This document shows, piece after piece, positions 22,004 to 33,784 of a stretch of 64,000 bases of DNA. Position numbers and translations under genes: made by a program. Location of the stretch: the NCBI GenBank assembly GCA_012656075.1, contig JAAKBF010000007.1, positions 1,178,001 to 1,242,000 of the forward strand, written 5' to 3'. Every line of letters starts with the position of its first letter. The first letter of the stretch is position 1. This stretch comes from Phytophthora hibernalis (lineage: Eukaryota; Oomycota; Peronosporomycetes; Peronosporales; Peronosporaceae). The notes under the pieces are model-generated. The model worked only from the letters and a program-made list of their open reading frames with translations. It was not told the origin of the DNA and made no database searches.

Positions 22004-23290
22004 CTACTTCAAACTGAAGATCCTGCGCAGCTCGGTCATCCTGGGTGCTGGAAGCGCCTTCGTTAGGAGATCCGCCATCATCAGGCCAGACTCCACGTAC
22101 TTGTGTTTAGCTATCCCCTTTCTCGCGAAGTCGCAGACGAACTTGATCCGAATGTCCACGTGCCTGGCGCTTGCCATACTTACCTCGGACTCTAACTGAT
22201 TGATATCAGCTTGGTTGTCCATGTGCATAGGCATGGGCTGCACCACCTCGAACTCCAGCTCGCGCACGAGCTCTCGCAGTCCGAGCAGCTCCCGTCCAAC
22301 GTGGGAAGCCGAGGTGAACTCTGCCTCCATGGTGGACAGAGAAACCCCAGTTTGCTTCTTTCAGACCCACGGAACGATGATCCGTCCATGGTCACGACTC
22401 CGCCGGTGACGGACTTCCTGTCGCCCTTGTCAGCGGCGAAGTCCGCGTCGCTCCAGTTCTCTATTCCGATCTGTCGTCCCACGATCGACTCCACAGACAT
22501 GCCAAGCTTGAGCTCCTTCGTGCCCTTCAGGTAGCGTGCGATCCGCTTGGCGAGTTTCCAGTCGCTCATCGTTGGCTGGTGCGTGTGACGCGTGGCCTTG
22601 TGCACGGCGAAACTGATGTCGGGCCTTGTGCAGCGAGCGATCCAGAGTAGCCTTCCAACAAGCGACTGGAAGCCGCTAACCGTGGGACCCACACGAGCTC
22701 CGGCACTCGGCAGCAGCTGTGGTACAAGAGGCTCAGCCTCATTTCTTTCCTCCCGAATGGGGGCCCTCATGCCGTTCGCGTCCGCGAGTCCGTACTGTTC
22801 CATCAGCTCCTCGATAGTTGCTTGCTCGTCGAGGTTGTAGGTTCTTTACCCGTCGAGCTCCGCCCGCATCCCGAGAAATTTCCGCAACACACCCAGGTCC
22901 TTGATCGACAGAACTCTCATCGCCGCGAAGAAGTCGTCTACCAGGCTGGCCATGGACGCGGTGAACAGGAGGTCGTCCACGTACACGCCTACAATCGTCA
23001 CCTCGTCTCCTCGCCTCTTGTAGTACAGGCACATGTCGGTGACGCAGCGCGTGAACCCTATCTCTTCTAACTTGGCGTGGAGCAGCTTGCTCCACAACCT
23101 TCCTGCCTGTTTCAACCCGTAGAGTGATTTCTTCAACCGCAGCGCCAGCTTGGTGTTGCTGTCTACGCCGAGTGCACGCAGCACTTCCACGGGTACCACC
23201 ATGCCTTCGACATCGGGGCCGCCGTTGACTTTGCGTAGCCTCCGATTCGTCTTCTGCATCACATTGCAAAAGTGCAACGACACCACCTCC
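22004..23290 (-). pseudogene. Copia reverse transcriptase and RNase H (3' half)
   Basis: The minus strand encodes the C-terminal half of copia pol. The RT part (23290-22846) has LKKSLYGLKQAGRLW and the catalytic VGVYVDDLLFTA. Next comes SLVGRLLWIARCTRPDISFAV with WSDADFAADKGDRKSVTG (22700-22380). RNase H (22330-22004) has EAEFTSASHVGRELL, HMDNQADI and TKALP. At least two frame changes, near 22850 and 22340, break the frame. The LTR on the same strand follows directly. Together with the plus-strand gag/protease half this forms an opposed, rearranged element. Confidence 0.85.
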
Positions 23291-24354
23291 AGCGTTGGCT
23301 ACATGTATTTGCGACTTGCTGAGCTGCGACTGTGAGAAATATCTTTTGCGATCGCACGATAACCGCGGGGGTCGTCGTCTTCTGGTCGCCATGAAAGAGG
23401 CGAGGTACCGGTACCGGTATCCTATATCCTACACGCCATTTGCAGTGCCAGCGGAATGTTACGCTCAGGGATTGATATTTTAATATTAAAATACCATTCA
23501 TGTAGCATATTAAAATACGTTTGAATATTTTCGAATATTCCAATTGATATTCATATTTGGTCTGGTTCGCCCGTATTAGGGTTTTCAGAATTACGGCTCC
23601 ACTCCGGCGCCAAATAACATGTCATTTGGCCATATCAAAATGACAATGTCATTTAAAGGAAATCTGTGATTCGCCAGAAGACGTAGCTCCTCACTCGTCT
23701 TTTTCTCGTGCAGAGAAAACGTCGATCCGGTCGTAGCAAGCCTTTGTGGGCTTCACAACTATTAATACAGGGCTGGATCTGGAGCTCACCTGCGAAGCGA
23801 ACCGCACAATGGCCCAAGCTCTACCGACACCATCCCGTCCGCACGATCGGTCTTGAGCGGTAAGATTTCAATTGCAAAGCTCTTGTTTCCCGCCAAAACG
23901 TCTAACAGCCTGGTGGTGCATGCATTATGCCTGGTACTAATATGAAGAGCTTCCGAGGATACATCAAAGGTTCTTCCCTCGTAACTGTACTACGAGGTGA
24001 AACTCGTCGAGACCAAACCAACTTCGCAGCACGGATTAAAAACCGACTGCGGAGAAGGTGCCAGCACGCAACAAATGGTCGACTACATGTACCAAAATGG
24101 AACAACTGCTTCAAGACTTGAGCTAGCTGTCAAAAATCATTATCGTCTAAGTTCAGAAAACAATGTATAGCAAAATTCGTCCATTTGTTCTCGCACACAT
24201 GTACCGCATGATTTCGCGCAGCTCCTCTTCATCGTAAAACACTGCATCCGGTCTTTAAAAGGAGATAGTCTTCCTCGAGCTCTTCTTCTATGGTTGAAAG
24301 CGCTAGGAAGTTCACCCCAGCGATAAGGCACTACCGGGATAAGTAGATTGACCC
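23291..24354. other. Intergenic, decayed repeat sequence
   Basis: No gene is recognised. The stretch includes an AT-rich segment (23470-23560), a short self-complementary run around 23610-23660 and a minus-strand frame at 24140-24331 of unknown family. Decayed mobile sequence is likely. Confidence 0.4.
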
Positions 24355-24900
24355 TTGCTGGATGATGATGTCAGCCCTCGTAGCAGAATTATTGCCTGCT
24401 CTTGATGCAGACCTTGACCTTACGGTTGAAGGTGGAGATCAAAAGAGTCATCTACATTCTACGCAGTCGAGAGGTGTTGATGCTTCTTTTCTTGAACCAC
24501 GTTCTGTAAAACTGGAAGAACGTACTGTAGAACTCTTTGCGGGGATATTAGAGAACTGTAGTTTCTGGAGCTATTCAAACTCTGGAGCTATTTTTGATTT
24601 TTCTCCAAGATGATCGTCCAGATACCATTTTTGAAGTGTAGGTCTTGGAGTATCCAGTCTGAAGTGGGACGGATACAAACATCAGTTTGGAGCTAAAGGG
24701 TTACACAAAGGTTACGATTTACTGTAGTTGTCGGATTAACTACGGAATTTAAGTCCAAAACCCTCGAATAGCTCCAGAAACTACAGTTCTCTATTTATCT
24801 GAACCAGGAACAAATCGGTCACCATTTATCAGAACCTGGAACAAACTCATACTTCGGATATTATCACGATGAGCCTAATCATCGATACATGCAAGAGTGG
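24355..24900 (+). repeat. Dispersed repeat family A, copy 2
   Basis: Matches 9256-9450 at its left end and 26190-26260 at its right end (tttatctgaaccaggaacaaa versus tttatctgaacctggaagaa). It is interrupted by the MITE at 24551-24791. Confidence 0.6.
24551..24791. mobile_element. 241-bp MITE with perfect 26-bp inverted ends and TA duplication
   Basis: Positions 24551-24576 (starting gagaactgtagtttctgg) are the exact reverse complement of 24766-24791. TA dinucleotides flank both ends (24549-24550, 24792-24793). A paralogous site without the insert exists at 26191-26210 (gggatatttatttatctgaa). A TA target duplication points to the Tc1/mariner superfamily. It has no coding capacity. Confidence 0.85.
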
Positions 24901-25164
24901 TGTCCTTCTCTGAGATATCGACAAGCTGAGGAATGCTCGTGCGTGTGGTGCGGTGACTGTGGGTGCGATGGGCATTTACAATGCCATTTACAATGCATGT
25001 GGCCTACTACTACTACGAGGTACTACAGTACTACTGTAGTATAAATAAGTGATCCTCGTAACACAGGATTGGACAGTCATCTTCTTTAGGCGTGGCGACG
25101 GCCAATGAAGCTACATAGGGCCCCTTAGTTTCTGGGGGACGCCGCAGATTACGCTGCTTACATT

Positions 25165-25578
25165 TTGAACAGTAGGCCGAGCAAGGCGAACCCGGGGTCT
25201 AAGCTGCCGCTGCAGATGTTCACAAAGAGCACGCCTGACCTTAGCGACATTGTCGTCTTCGGCTCTCCGTGCACTGTGCACGGAGACGCCAAGAACAAGT
25301 CCTTGGTTGAGCACGGGAAGCCGGCTATGATCATTGGAAGGAGCGATGAGATGAAAGGATACAGGGCGTACATCCCCAAGAACAGGATGGTGGTCGTCAC
25401 ACAGCACGTCAGGAACATTGAGACGCTCACCGAAGAGCAGAATGAACAGCTCAGGCGCGTGCACCTCGAAGACTTAGAGGAGACGAAAAACGGAGCGAAC
25501 AGACTATGTTCGCCATTCTCGATCGGCGTGACTTTGATTTCGATTTATTGCAACGCTAGCAACCGTCACGAACGATGA
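25165..25578 (+). mobile_element. Copia pol fragment (integrase C-terminal to linker region)
   Basis: The frame encodes the segment after the copia integrase core: DLSDIVVFGSPCTVHGDAK, GKPAMIIGRSDEMKGYRAY and VVTQHVRNIETLTEEQN. This matches the conserved 'GS.C.VH' and 'G.Y' region of Ty1/copia polyproteins. Both flanks are missing, so it is a relic. Confidence 0.75.
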
Positions 25579-25994
25579 CCCCAACGCTCCTCTCGCCGCG
25601 AAGGTGAAGCGGACCATATTGCGAATGACAACGTCGTATTTGAGCTTGAACCTACTTTCAATGTCCGACAAGACGCCGTCTGCTAAGCAAGACTTGCTTA
25701 CACTTCGAACAACACTTAGAGATGTAGTATTTTAAACCATCCTAGTGCTCATCGGCATCGGCACTTAGTGTCATCATAGGATAAACAATTCCAAAAACAG
25801 GCGTAGGGTCTTGCGAGAACAGACTTGATACGAATTTGATTAGATAGCCGGGCTATCATAGCCCTGATGAAGAAATAAAGCGTGACGCCATTACCGCAGT
25901 TAGCAACGAAGTTGAAATTCTCTCTCTTGTTTTTTAACATTCTATACTCACAGAGCCCACGACTCCCACGGTGACAAATATGAGCGCAACTAAC
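25579..25994. other. Intergenic without recognisable gene
   Basis: No coding, RNA or clear repeat signal is seen beyond short open frames. Confidence 0.4.
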
Positions 25995-26260
25995 ACCACA
26001 CAATCACCGAGCAGGTTGCCCTGGTGCATGAAAGACTACTGGTAGCCCAAAGAGTTCGGAAACTCGTGCTCGGGGCCCACCGACAAACGGCAATTCATCA
26101 GCATTGCTAGCAAAGCACCTCACCTTTCGATCCGATTTTACTAGCCAACCGCCGCTGGTATTCATACTACATGAGCTACGGACCGCAAGAGGGATATTTA
26201 TTTATCTGAACCTGGAAGAAGTCGGTCACCGGTTATCATAAACTGGAACAAATTCATTTT
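25995..26260 (-). repeat. Dispersed repeat family A, copy 3
   Basis: Minus-strand sequence matches 9735-9880 and 9440-9480 without the extra block present in copy 1. Its plus-strand sequence at 26191-26215 is the uninterrupted version of the MITE insertion site in copy 2. Confidence 0.6.
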
Positions 26261-26884
26261 GTTTTATGTTTTCATCAGTTCAACGTCATCTCTTTCGCTT
26301 TCTCTCGAATCCATGCAGGCACTACGCACTTCGCTGTTTCCGACGCCAGACCCGCCGATGGATTCGCTGGCTAGGATTCTGTATACCATGCCGATCTCAT
26401 CGACGGCCTTGCTGACCACGGTCCTGTTCGCCACGTCGGTCTCATTGACGGACTCGCTGGATCGGATCTTTTGCCCCGCTCGCCACGATCCACTAAATCA
26501 CGCGGTCGTGGTTACAGTCATTTTGGTAACGACCCTATCCATCACGCCAGACTCGTCGACGGCATCAATGACCACGGTCCAGAACATCACAACTGACACG
26601 TAGACTACTACGCCCTCCACAACACTGTTTGCGACGCCATATTCGTCGACAGTCACGCTGACCACGACCACGACCATGTACGCCACGCCGGACGTGTTGA
26701 CAGTCATGTATGCTACGACCCTGTACGCCTCGCAGGGCTTGCATTCTATAAACCCATTAGCTACTCTCACTCTGGTCAAGTTATAGGCTCCGCAAGCGTC
26801 GACGCTGACGGTCCACTTGAACTTCAAACGCCGAATGGAATGACACGATGCCGCAATAGCGAGATATGATGAAGTACGTGCCTG
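26261..26884 (-). repeat. 45-bp-unit degenerate minisatellite (SGV repeats), copy 2
   Basis: On the minus strand a 133-codon frame (26899-26498) contains NTSGVAYMVVVVVSVTVDEY and VDESGVMDRVVTKMTV repeats, the same family as 18135-18960. Similar degenerate units continue in other frames to about 26300. Confidence 0.6.
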
Positions 26885-27209
26885 TATTGTACTCGACATT
26901 AGTCATTGGACCAGAATGTCGCCGTCGATTGTGATGTGTAGATGAGCAAAAGCTATAGTGAAATTTAGATATAAGGGGTAGTTTCGACCGTAGATTTTAA
27001 CCCTTATCCCGGCGGGTCCATACCCGAATTTGGATGCCTTTTTGACACGCCAATTTGAGCACCAAGGACTGCGAATTGGATCGTTTTGACCACTTTTTGG
27101 AATCTACTAAACTACCCCTTGTATTTAAATGTCACTATAGGTTTTTGTTCATCTACACATCACAATCGACGGCGACATTCTGGTCCAATGACTAATGTCG
27201 AGTACAATA
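26885..27209. mobile_element. Foldback MITE: 325-bp long palindrome
   Basis: Left arm 26885-26984 and right arm 27109-27209 are inverted copies. The outer 70 bp are nearly perfect and the inner 30 bp have several mismatches. The spacer is 124 bp. A secondary inverted motif ctatagtg...cactatag lies within the arms. Flanking sequence on both sides carries a similar caatagcga/tgatgaagtacgt block. No coding capacity; it probably forms a stable hairpin. Confidence 0.8.
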
Positions 27210-27572
27210 GCGATGAAGTACGTAACATGGACGTGGCTAATAGCGTGTTTGTTGGGGCTAATACAGTATGAACGTGTTCGTTTTGAGCAATAGTTCTACC
27301 TCAGTCAAACAGAAGCAGACAGGCTATTCCCACCCTCCAGATTTGAATTTGCACTGTTGGTGCGTTCCGATTGCTTTTCATTACGCCTCCTAATGAATTC
27401 AGCTTGAGCCTTGTAGATAGGAGAGCTTCTCAGCAAATTTCTACCAAGACTATAGACTTGCTGAGGCAAGTGGTAGTGATGATACTTCTGCCAACATGTC
27501 CAAGTCTTTTCTTGGCATAAGTGTGGCTTCGCGCTGTCAATTGGATGGATCCGCTTACAAAGCGCAACATGG
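27210..27572. other. Intergenic without recognisable gene
   Basis: I see no domain, RNA gene or clear repeat between the foldback element and the miniature LTR element. Confidence 0.35.
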
Positions 27573-28559
27573 TGAGTGTAACAAGATTGGATAGTATTAT
27601 AGCAAATAAGTATGCATATATAGTATTACTTAGAAATAGTATAGTATAGTGAAACTAATATATGTAGATGCACGGCGGCTGTGGAGCCACGTGGCTCCAT
27701 CAGCCCGAACTACGGGTCGGTTCACTCTTCGTTGTGACCGCCCTCCCCAAAGCTCCCGAGTCCTTCAAATACCTATCTACTTTGATATACTGGTAGCACT
27801 CGTTGGTCCCAGCCGCGACGGATTGTGGGACCAAAATGCGACGCGATGTTGTGTCCTGCGTGTGTGTAGCCACGCCAGAAGACTGCAAAGAAGATGTGCG
27901 GCGGCACGAGGAAGGTGACCAGGTTAAGGCCTCCGGTTGGGAGATCTGTCGCAGTTAAAGGCTTCCTGTTGAAGGTGCCGCACCAGAAACGGATATGGCG
28001 TCGCGCAGCGGACTGGGGAAAGCAGTCAGTGATCCCTGAGGTGAGTACGGGTGTGTCCTGTGGGGCACGCGGCATGCACTGAAGGAGAAAGCGTGAGACC
28101 GTTGACGATGCGTCGTCGTGGTCAGATTGCGAACGACCGAGCTGCAGTGCTTGTAGGCATCTGCGGGCCTTGCTGCGGCAAGGTGCGGAGTGGATTCTCC
28201 GGGAAAGGTGATTGGTGTGGGTCTCGGAGCGGTGCAAGGGCAAGGAGGTCAAGGTCAACGTCGAGCACGGTGGTCAAGGACGTGTCGGTCAAGACCAGAG
28301 CGAACCTCGACCTGGAGAAGATTTAAGCCATTGGAAGGTGGGTGAGTGTAACACGATTGGTTAGTATTCTAGCCAATAGTATGCATATATAGTATTACTT
28401 AGAAATATTAAAGTATAGTGAAACTAGTATATGCAGATGTACGGTGGCTGTAGAGCCACGTCGCTTCATCCGCCCGAACTACGGGGTCGGTTCACCCTTC
28501 GTTGTGACCGCCCTCCCCAAAGCTCCCGAGTCCTCCAAATACCTCTCTACTTTGATATA
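27573..28559 (+). mobile_element. Miniature LTR retrotransposon (TRIM-like)
   Basis: Two direct repeats of equal length (217 bp), 27573-27789 and 28343-28559, both begin tgagtgtaaca and end ctactttgatata. They differ by scattered substitutions. One base after the first repeat is tggtagcactcg (27791-27802), placed like a tRNA primer-binding site. Immediately before the second is ggaaggtggg (28333-28342), placed like a polypurine tract. The 553-bp interior has no recognisable gag or pol, so the element must have depended on others. No target duplication is seen. Confidence 0.75.
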
Positions 28560-28734
28560 GTGAGTCTCGCAGAACTATGTCTTTTGGGTTGGCGCGCTCC
28601 CCTCAAATCGGAACACAGTGCACTCACGCTTCGTCCGACTCCTACTTTTCAAGAAACTTGATGATTCTTTGCCAACACAAAGTGTCGCTGTGTTTTCATT
28701 GATATGTGTGTGATTGGGCCATGTAGGTACATTA

Positions 28735-29631
28735 TCGTCGCCAAGCGTAAGCAATAGCTTCTACAGGGCTCATCCACTTTTTCCAGGATCCATCAAACAT
28801 TTCACGAACAAGTCTTGCAACAAACGCACGATGTAGGTCACGGCCGCTGGATTTACTGCTGTCCGAATCATGCGGGCTTGCGATATAGCGAGGTTATGGC
28901 AAATATACGCGTATCACCGTGCCATGTCTACAATAGCCATGGCGACTTTCTCGTGCCATTTTTGAAACGAGTGTCCGTCAGCTGTCGAAAATCTACTTCG
29001 GAGTAGATCGTGGCGATCCACTTCCTGCACGGCAGCATTGTATTCGCCGACACAAGTCGGAGCATCAAAGGCAACACGAACCGGCTTGATTCTGCCTAAA
29101 ACCGTAGCTCTGCCCGACGCGTCAGCGTTCAAAATAAGGTTGACAAGCGATCCATCCATCCAGCTTGCGGCTATAATATGCTTGTCAAGGCACACACCTT
29201 GCTTCAGATTACCTCAGTCTTTGTTCACTTTAGGTTCAAGTATAGTGAAATGCGGGAAATGTTTACTTGAAGAGCGAACCGTCCCCCGATCGTGCAACCC
29301 CACGGATCGCAGGCTCTCGAGAATCAAGCAAGAAGTGTAAAAATTGTCCGTATTTACAATTCTGCGAGACCAATCCGGAGAGTGGGTCACTTCCAGTACA
29401 TGTTTGCGAATTTCAGATGACTTTGTCGTTGCCTCCGCTAGACGATCAATTTCAGAGGTTTCTTGTACACCTTCTAGTGGGTTATGAAGCTCGCTTGCAC
29501 AATGTAACTTGAAATCCACTACTAACCAAGTTGTCGAACAGCAGCACATAAAATTGGTATTTCCAGTCGGCTTTCGCGGGTTTTAATTATATGTCTTGCA
29601 TACTGAGATCGACAAGCGACGCTGGCTTCAT
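28735..29631 (-). pseudogene. piggyBac transposase, C-terminal half
   Basis: Read on the minus strand from 29631 this continues the piggyBac (DDE_Tnp_1_7) transposase begun at 39347-37991. It starts EASVACRSQY, then TTWLVVDFKLHCA, RRIVNTDNFYTSC, VDRHDLLRSRFS and FQKWHEKVAMAIVDMAR. It ends with a segment like LVREMFDGSWKKW near 28750. Frame changes occur near 29560, 29210 and 28910. The LINE at 29632-37990 separates the halves. Confidence 0.8.
29614..29631 (+). repeat. LINE target-site duplication, left copy
   Basis: The 18-bp aagcgacgctggcttcat matches 37991-38008 with one mismatch. Confidence 0.85.
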
Positions 29632-29899
29632 TTAATTATAATAAGATAAGGTATATTGTGCTACTGTTCTCCACTTGGCGAACGAACTTTAATAACCATT
29701 CTTTTTTAAACCGGTGTACGATGTCCCTGCTTAGTCGTTGTGATCCGGGGCTTCGCCCTGATCAGATGTGTCTTTCTTTCTGATGACGTCACATTCTCCG
29801 CGACCCGTCATTCATGCATATCCCTGTTCTATGTCCATTTCCTGTAATCATTGGCTAAAATCCCCGTACCCTTCCTGGAATGACACCCAGTTGTAAGGT

Positions 29900-30345
29900 A
29901 TCCTCCATGATAAGGGTCCGACTTCGTTTTGTGTCCATGGCTAAGTTTGCCAAAGCGTCCGCCATTTTATTGTGAGACCTATAGTGATGAGTACCTCACA
30001 TTGATCTGCCAACCTGCGAGTGATCCTGAACCAGTACTGCATTTTCTTGTGTTTGGGCAGTGCATCATCCGTATGATCATGGCGCTGTCCCAAACAATGT
30101 GCAGGCCGATCCAGTTTTCTCTACGGCTTTCAATAGGAGACGATGTAGTCCAATAAACTCTGCCACGTTGTTAGTGGTCGAAGGACCTGTAAGAGCAGTA
30201 GACGCAACCCACAAGATCCGGGCGTCTCCTACATTCCCTGGACCTGCTGCCACCACACTTCCACTCCCCGGTCCTGGATTTCCACGAGAGCCTCCGTCGA
30301 AAAAGCGAACCCGTATCGTGCTACTCCCGTTTCCTTGTGCCTTTC
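29900..30345 (-). pseudogene. LINE RNase H domain
   Basis: The minus strand from about 30345 reads RFFDGGSRGNPGPGSGSVVA, a typical RNase H first strand with its catalytic Asp. It is followed by ALTGPSTTNNVAEFIGLHRL (the Glu-bearing segment) and, near 29950, NKMADALANLAMD. One in-frame stop (near 30082) and shifts break it. It would degrade RNA in the RNA-DNA hybrid during element copying. Confidence 0.75.
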
Positions 30346-31992
30346 ATTCTTCATTATCCCTCCAATGAGTCAAAATGTGACTTGCTATTCTGATTCGATT
30401 GTAGAAACGTTCCGTCAGTGGATATAGACTCAGCCCGTATCTGGCATACCCGTCCAGTATGGGCGTGCAAGAGTTCCTCAATCGTGCATCGTCGAGTCCC
30501 ATCCGGGTGTTTGCGGTCGGCATTCCACCTTCAGATCGCTGTAACTGTGGCAGCGCACCCCACTGCTCCCATAGTATTCGCGATGTTAAACACGTCTTCC
30601 CATGGTTCCAGTTTCATCTCAGTACCCCAGTCTTTACTCCATCGAGGCACCGAGCTCAGTTTGAAGCAAAAACTCTGTTATATCATTACGATTTGATACA
30701 TATGCCACCGGGTATGTGATGGCGAGAATCCAACCAGTGCTTGCAGTAGTTGATCCATAATTTCGTAGCATCTGAGCACGTCCAAATAAAAGTGAACAGT
30801 CCCTTCATCCCTAGCATTACCACAGTCCCTCTTAAACACCGGAAGCCGACCTCTGCCCCTCCACACAGACGTAATTGATTATATTTGATCCTCACCACGT
30901 TCTGTGCGTGGTAGGCAGTCACACCTTCCATACTGGACACCCAACTCCATGGCAGACCTGCGACATCTATTGCTATCTCCGCATTGTTTTGGTTCCAAGC
31001 TGCTGCAACGTCCACTCTGGCTTTACCCACCTCGTTCCGCCTACGTTGGGAGATATGGGATTTGAGTTTTCCCTATTTACCGTCCACCTTCTTTTTCCTG
31101 CGCATAACGCTGCTGTTTTGCAAAGCCAAGGATGAGGAGTTATCCGGACCTTCTACCGGGGGACGTTCAAAAATTGCGCCACCGCAGTTTCCACTGTCAT
31201 GTGGTTGGCATTCCATTAGACTCTCGTCGTATTCGAGCCCCACGTATGCCGTACTCCGATTGTCCCTGTCCATTACCTTAAAAGGTGATGTTAATTGTTT
31301 CTTTGATGATTTACCCGCAATAACTCTGGTTCCTGCGGGGTTCCGTAGTTCCGAAACGTCATCCAGAAGACTTAAGCAGATTTCCCGGAAGAGATGGGCC
31401 TCCTTGCTCGAGAGCGGTATTGTTTTCGTGCGTGGAGCGAAAACCGTTGCCCCTTGTAGATTTGTGGAGTGACAGCAAGTCCTTGACACTTTTGAGCAGC
31501 CACCCCTGATCAGATGGGCGTAACCCTCTACTTTTTGTTGATTCCCGTTCCGTCTGAAATTGTAATCGCCGCCAACGGGTAATCCCCGAAGAATTCGTGT
31601 TGGAAAGCTCCCCATTGTTTCGTGCAGTACGAGCTGCCTGGATCAATCAATTTAGTTCGAACTGCTCAATCACAGGTAACTTTTAATCTTTGTCGTGTCC
31701 ATCCGGTTTGTAACCCATGTCTGTGTTTCATTAGAGACCTCAGTTCTGCTGTCATTCCCCGATCTTCATCATATCCAAAGTCATTCGATGCCCAAAAGAA
31801 GAACACCCACTGCTTGCCCACCTCCCATGCACTTGAGGGTGAATCCAGCGTCGGTTGCAGAGGCGCCGGGGTGATAGCCGTGGGGTTGACTCCATCCCGG
31901 CGTTGCAGTAGTTCCCCAACGCACTGTGGGTCGAGTGTGGTCGTAATCATCCAATTCCCAGTCATCGTAGCGCTTAATGCAATTAATTCAGT
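30346..31992 (-). other. LINE ORF2 region between RT and RNase H
   Basis: Minus-strand frames (for example 31965-31666 and 31615-31073) belong to the element by position. They show no conserved motif I can name, and frame changes are frequent. Confidence 0.4.
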
Positions 31993-33784
31993 TTATATAC
32001 CCGGAATCCCCAAACCCCCATCTTTAGTGTTCTGCTCCGCTAAAGCCGCGCCAATCCATCCATGAGGAGGTCGTTCGCGGTCTGAGAAAGCTGCGGTCCA
32101 AACCAAATTACAGATCCTCCGATCCGCAGCTTTGATCTCCACAGTCGAGGGCCACGCATGTCTTGCGACGTAAAGTAGTTTGGGAGTGATGATCGCTCGC
32201 GCGATTGCAGCTCGCTGTTGGACTGTGTGCGGCTTGGTTTGAGCCAAAGCCAACCTAATTCTGAGTGCCTCGAAGGCGATCGCTATCTTGTTGCTGTAGT
32301 CGCCTCGGATCCAGCGATATGTCCTAAATATCTAGTGCTTGGTACCGCTGGGATCTCTACCTCCTCGGCATTGGTGACCGGTGGCCCGACCCTCTCTCCT
32401 GAATTATGCCTTACTGTCTGAACGGCTCCCTGGTATAAGGCTGTAGATTTCCTCACATTGAGCATTAATCCCGACACCGCCGAGAAACGCCCCGCCGCCT
32501 GGATTGCATGCCGCTGTGAGAATTATAAATCGCAGTATCGTCCGCGTAGCCCGCCACCTTAAGTTGCTGATCCGGCGTGGCTGGGGCTAGGCATATGCCT
32601 TTAAGTCCCTCTGACATCTCGATCTCATCAAATAGTAGACCTGCTGCAAGTATGAACAATAGGGGTGCGAGTGGGCATCTCTGACGGGTTCCTCTCGTCA
32701 CCCTCACCGACCTTGATAACAATCCATTTGCCATACAGCGAACAGATGTATCCGTATGGATGACAGCAATAATCTTACAAAAGTTGAGTAGAAACCCTTG
32801 GCTTCCAGGACTGCCAACAGAAAGTCTCTGTCCAATGAATCATAGGCTTTAGCAAAGACAAGGACACTTGTGCTTGGGTAAGCTCTCCTCCTGTTTGACA
32901 AATAACTCGAGCAGCCTCCAGCATGTCGATGACTTCATGAATTGTTTTGCTCGACAACGCCACATTGTGTGGTGTGGACAAGGCGAGTTATGTATACTCT
33001 CACCTTCCAAGCCAGGATGCGGGTATAGAGCTTATAGTCCGGGTTTAGCAGCGGTATGGCGGTGGGTATGGTGCCTAATGGCGTATTTGTAAATATCCTC
33101 CTTCTCGTTATTCTTCGGTTTGTAAAAATCAACCGGGTCTAGCAGGCCTCTCCTTGCAATCTAGTCTGAAAGCGCGTGGGCTCCCACGTCATCGGCCCCG
33201 GACCCGCCTCTCCGATCCACCGCCCGTACGGTGACACAATAAAAATCGCCTCCACCCAGTTGATCTACATCATCAGGAAACGATATTCGCTGAAGTCTCC
33301 GAAAAATCAATCCTTGCCCCCAAGAGAGGGCGCGTATACATTGATAAAGATAGAAATCTTGTCTGCAATCACGCCTTTGACCATATGAGGTTTCCGTTCC
33401 AATGATCTTCGTCCCAGGGTTCCACATGACTCACCGCCCCACATGGATTAATTTGTATCGCCACCCCTGCGCTGCATTTTCCCCAGTGGACCATTACGAA
33501 AGTCTGGACGCCTCCGTGTGACGGAAGTCCTATATTGCTGCATAATGTCGCGCCGCCAGCCCGTTCTCACTTCTTTTAAGATGTGTTGGTTGCAGAAACA
33601 CTATCTCCCTTTGCCCTCTTGCGTGTGCTTCCTTCAAACCTTGAAGCTTCGCTGCCAAGCTGTCAAGATGGGTCGCTAGACCTCGTACATTTATTGTCGT
33701 GAGGTCTATAGTCCTATCTAACTTGTGTTGTTTCAAAGCTGCGCGTTGTGCGTTTGATCTCTTTCTTCTTCCTCTCCTCATCAA
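31993..33784 (-). pseudogene. LINE endonuclease and reverse transcriptase
   Basis: The endonuclease begins near 33740 (LTTINVRGLATHLDSLAAKL, then IVFLQPTHL; the usual Glu of 'QETH' is Pro). The RT spans about 32980-32000, with VLVFAKAYDSLDRDFLLAVL (motif A, where the usual Asp before F is Val), TRGTRQRCPLAPLLFILAAG and VAGYADDTAIYN (motif C intact). The C-terminal block shows KLLYVARHAWPS and GGLGIPGI. Several shifts and stops interrupt it. The two active-site changes suggest true loss of function in addition to any sequencing error. Confidence 0.8.

Noticed and set aside
22739..23392. 217-codon frame on the copia strand
   Set aside because: It overlaps the true RT frame, which carries YVDD, in another phase; a shadow.
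27773..28258. 161-codon minus-strand frame in the miniature LTR element
   Set aside because: It is antisense to the element's LTR orientation and overlaps the LTR end; no gag or pol motif.
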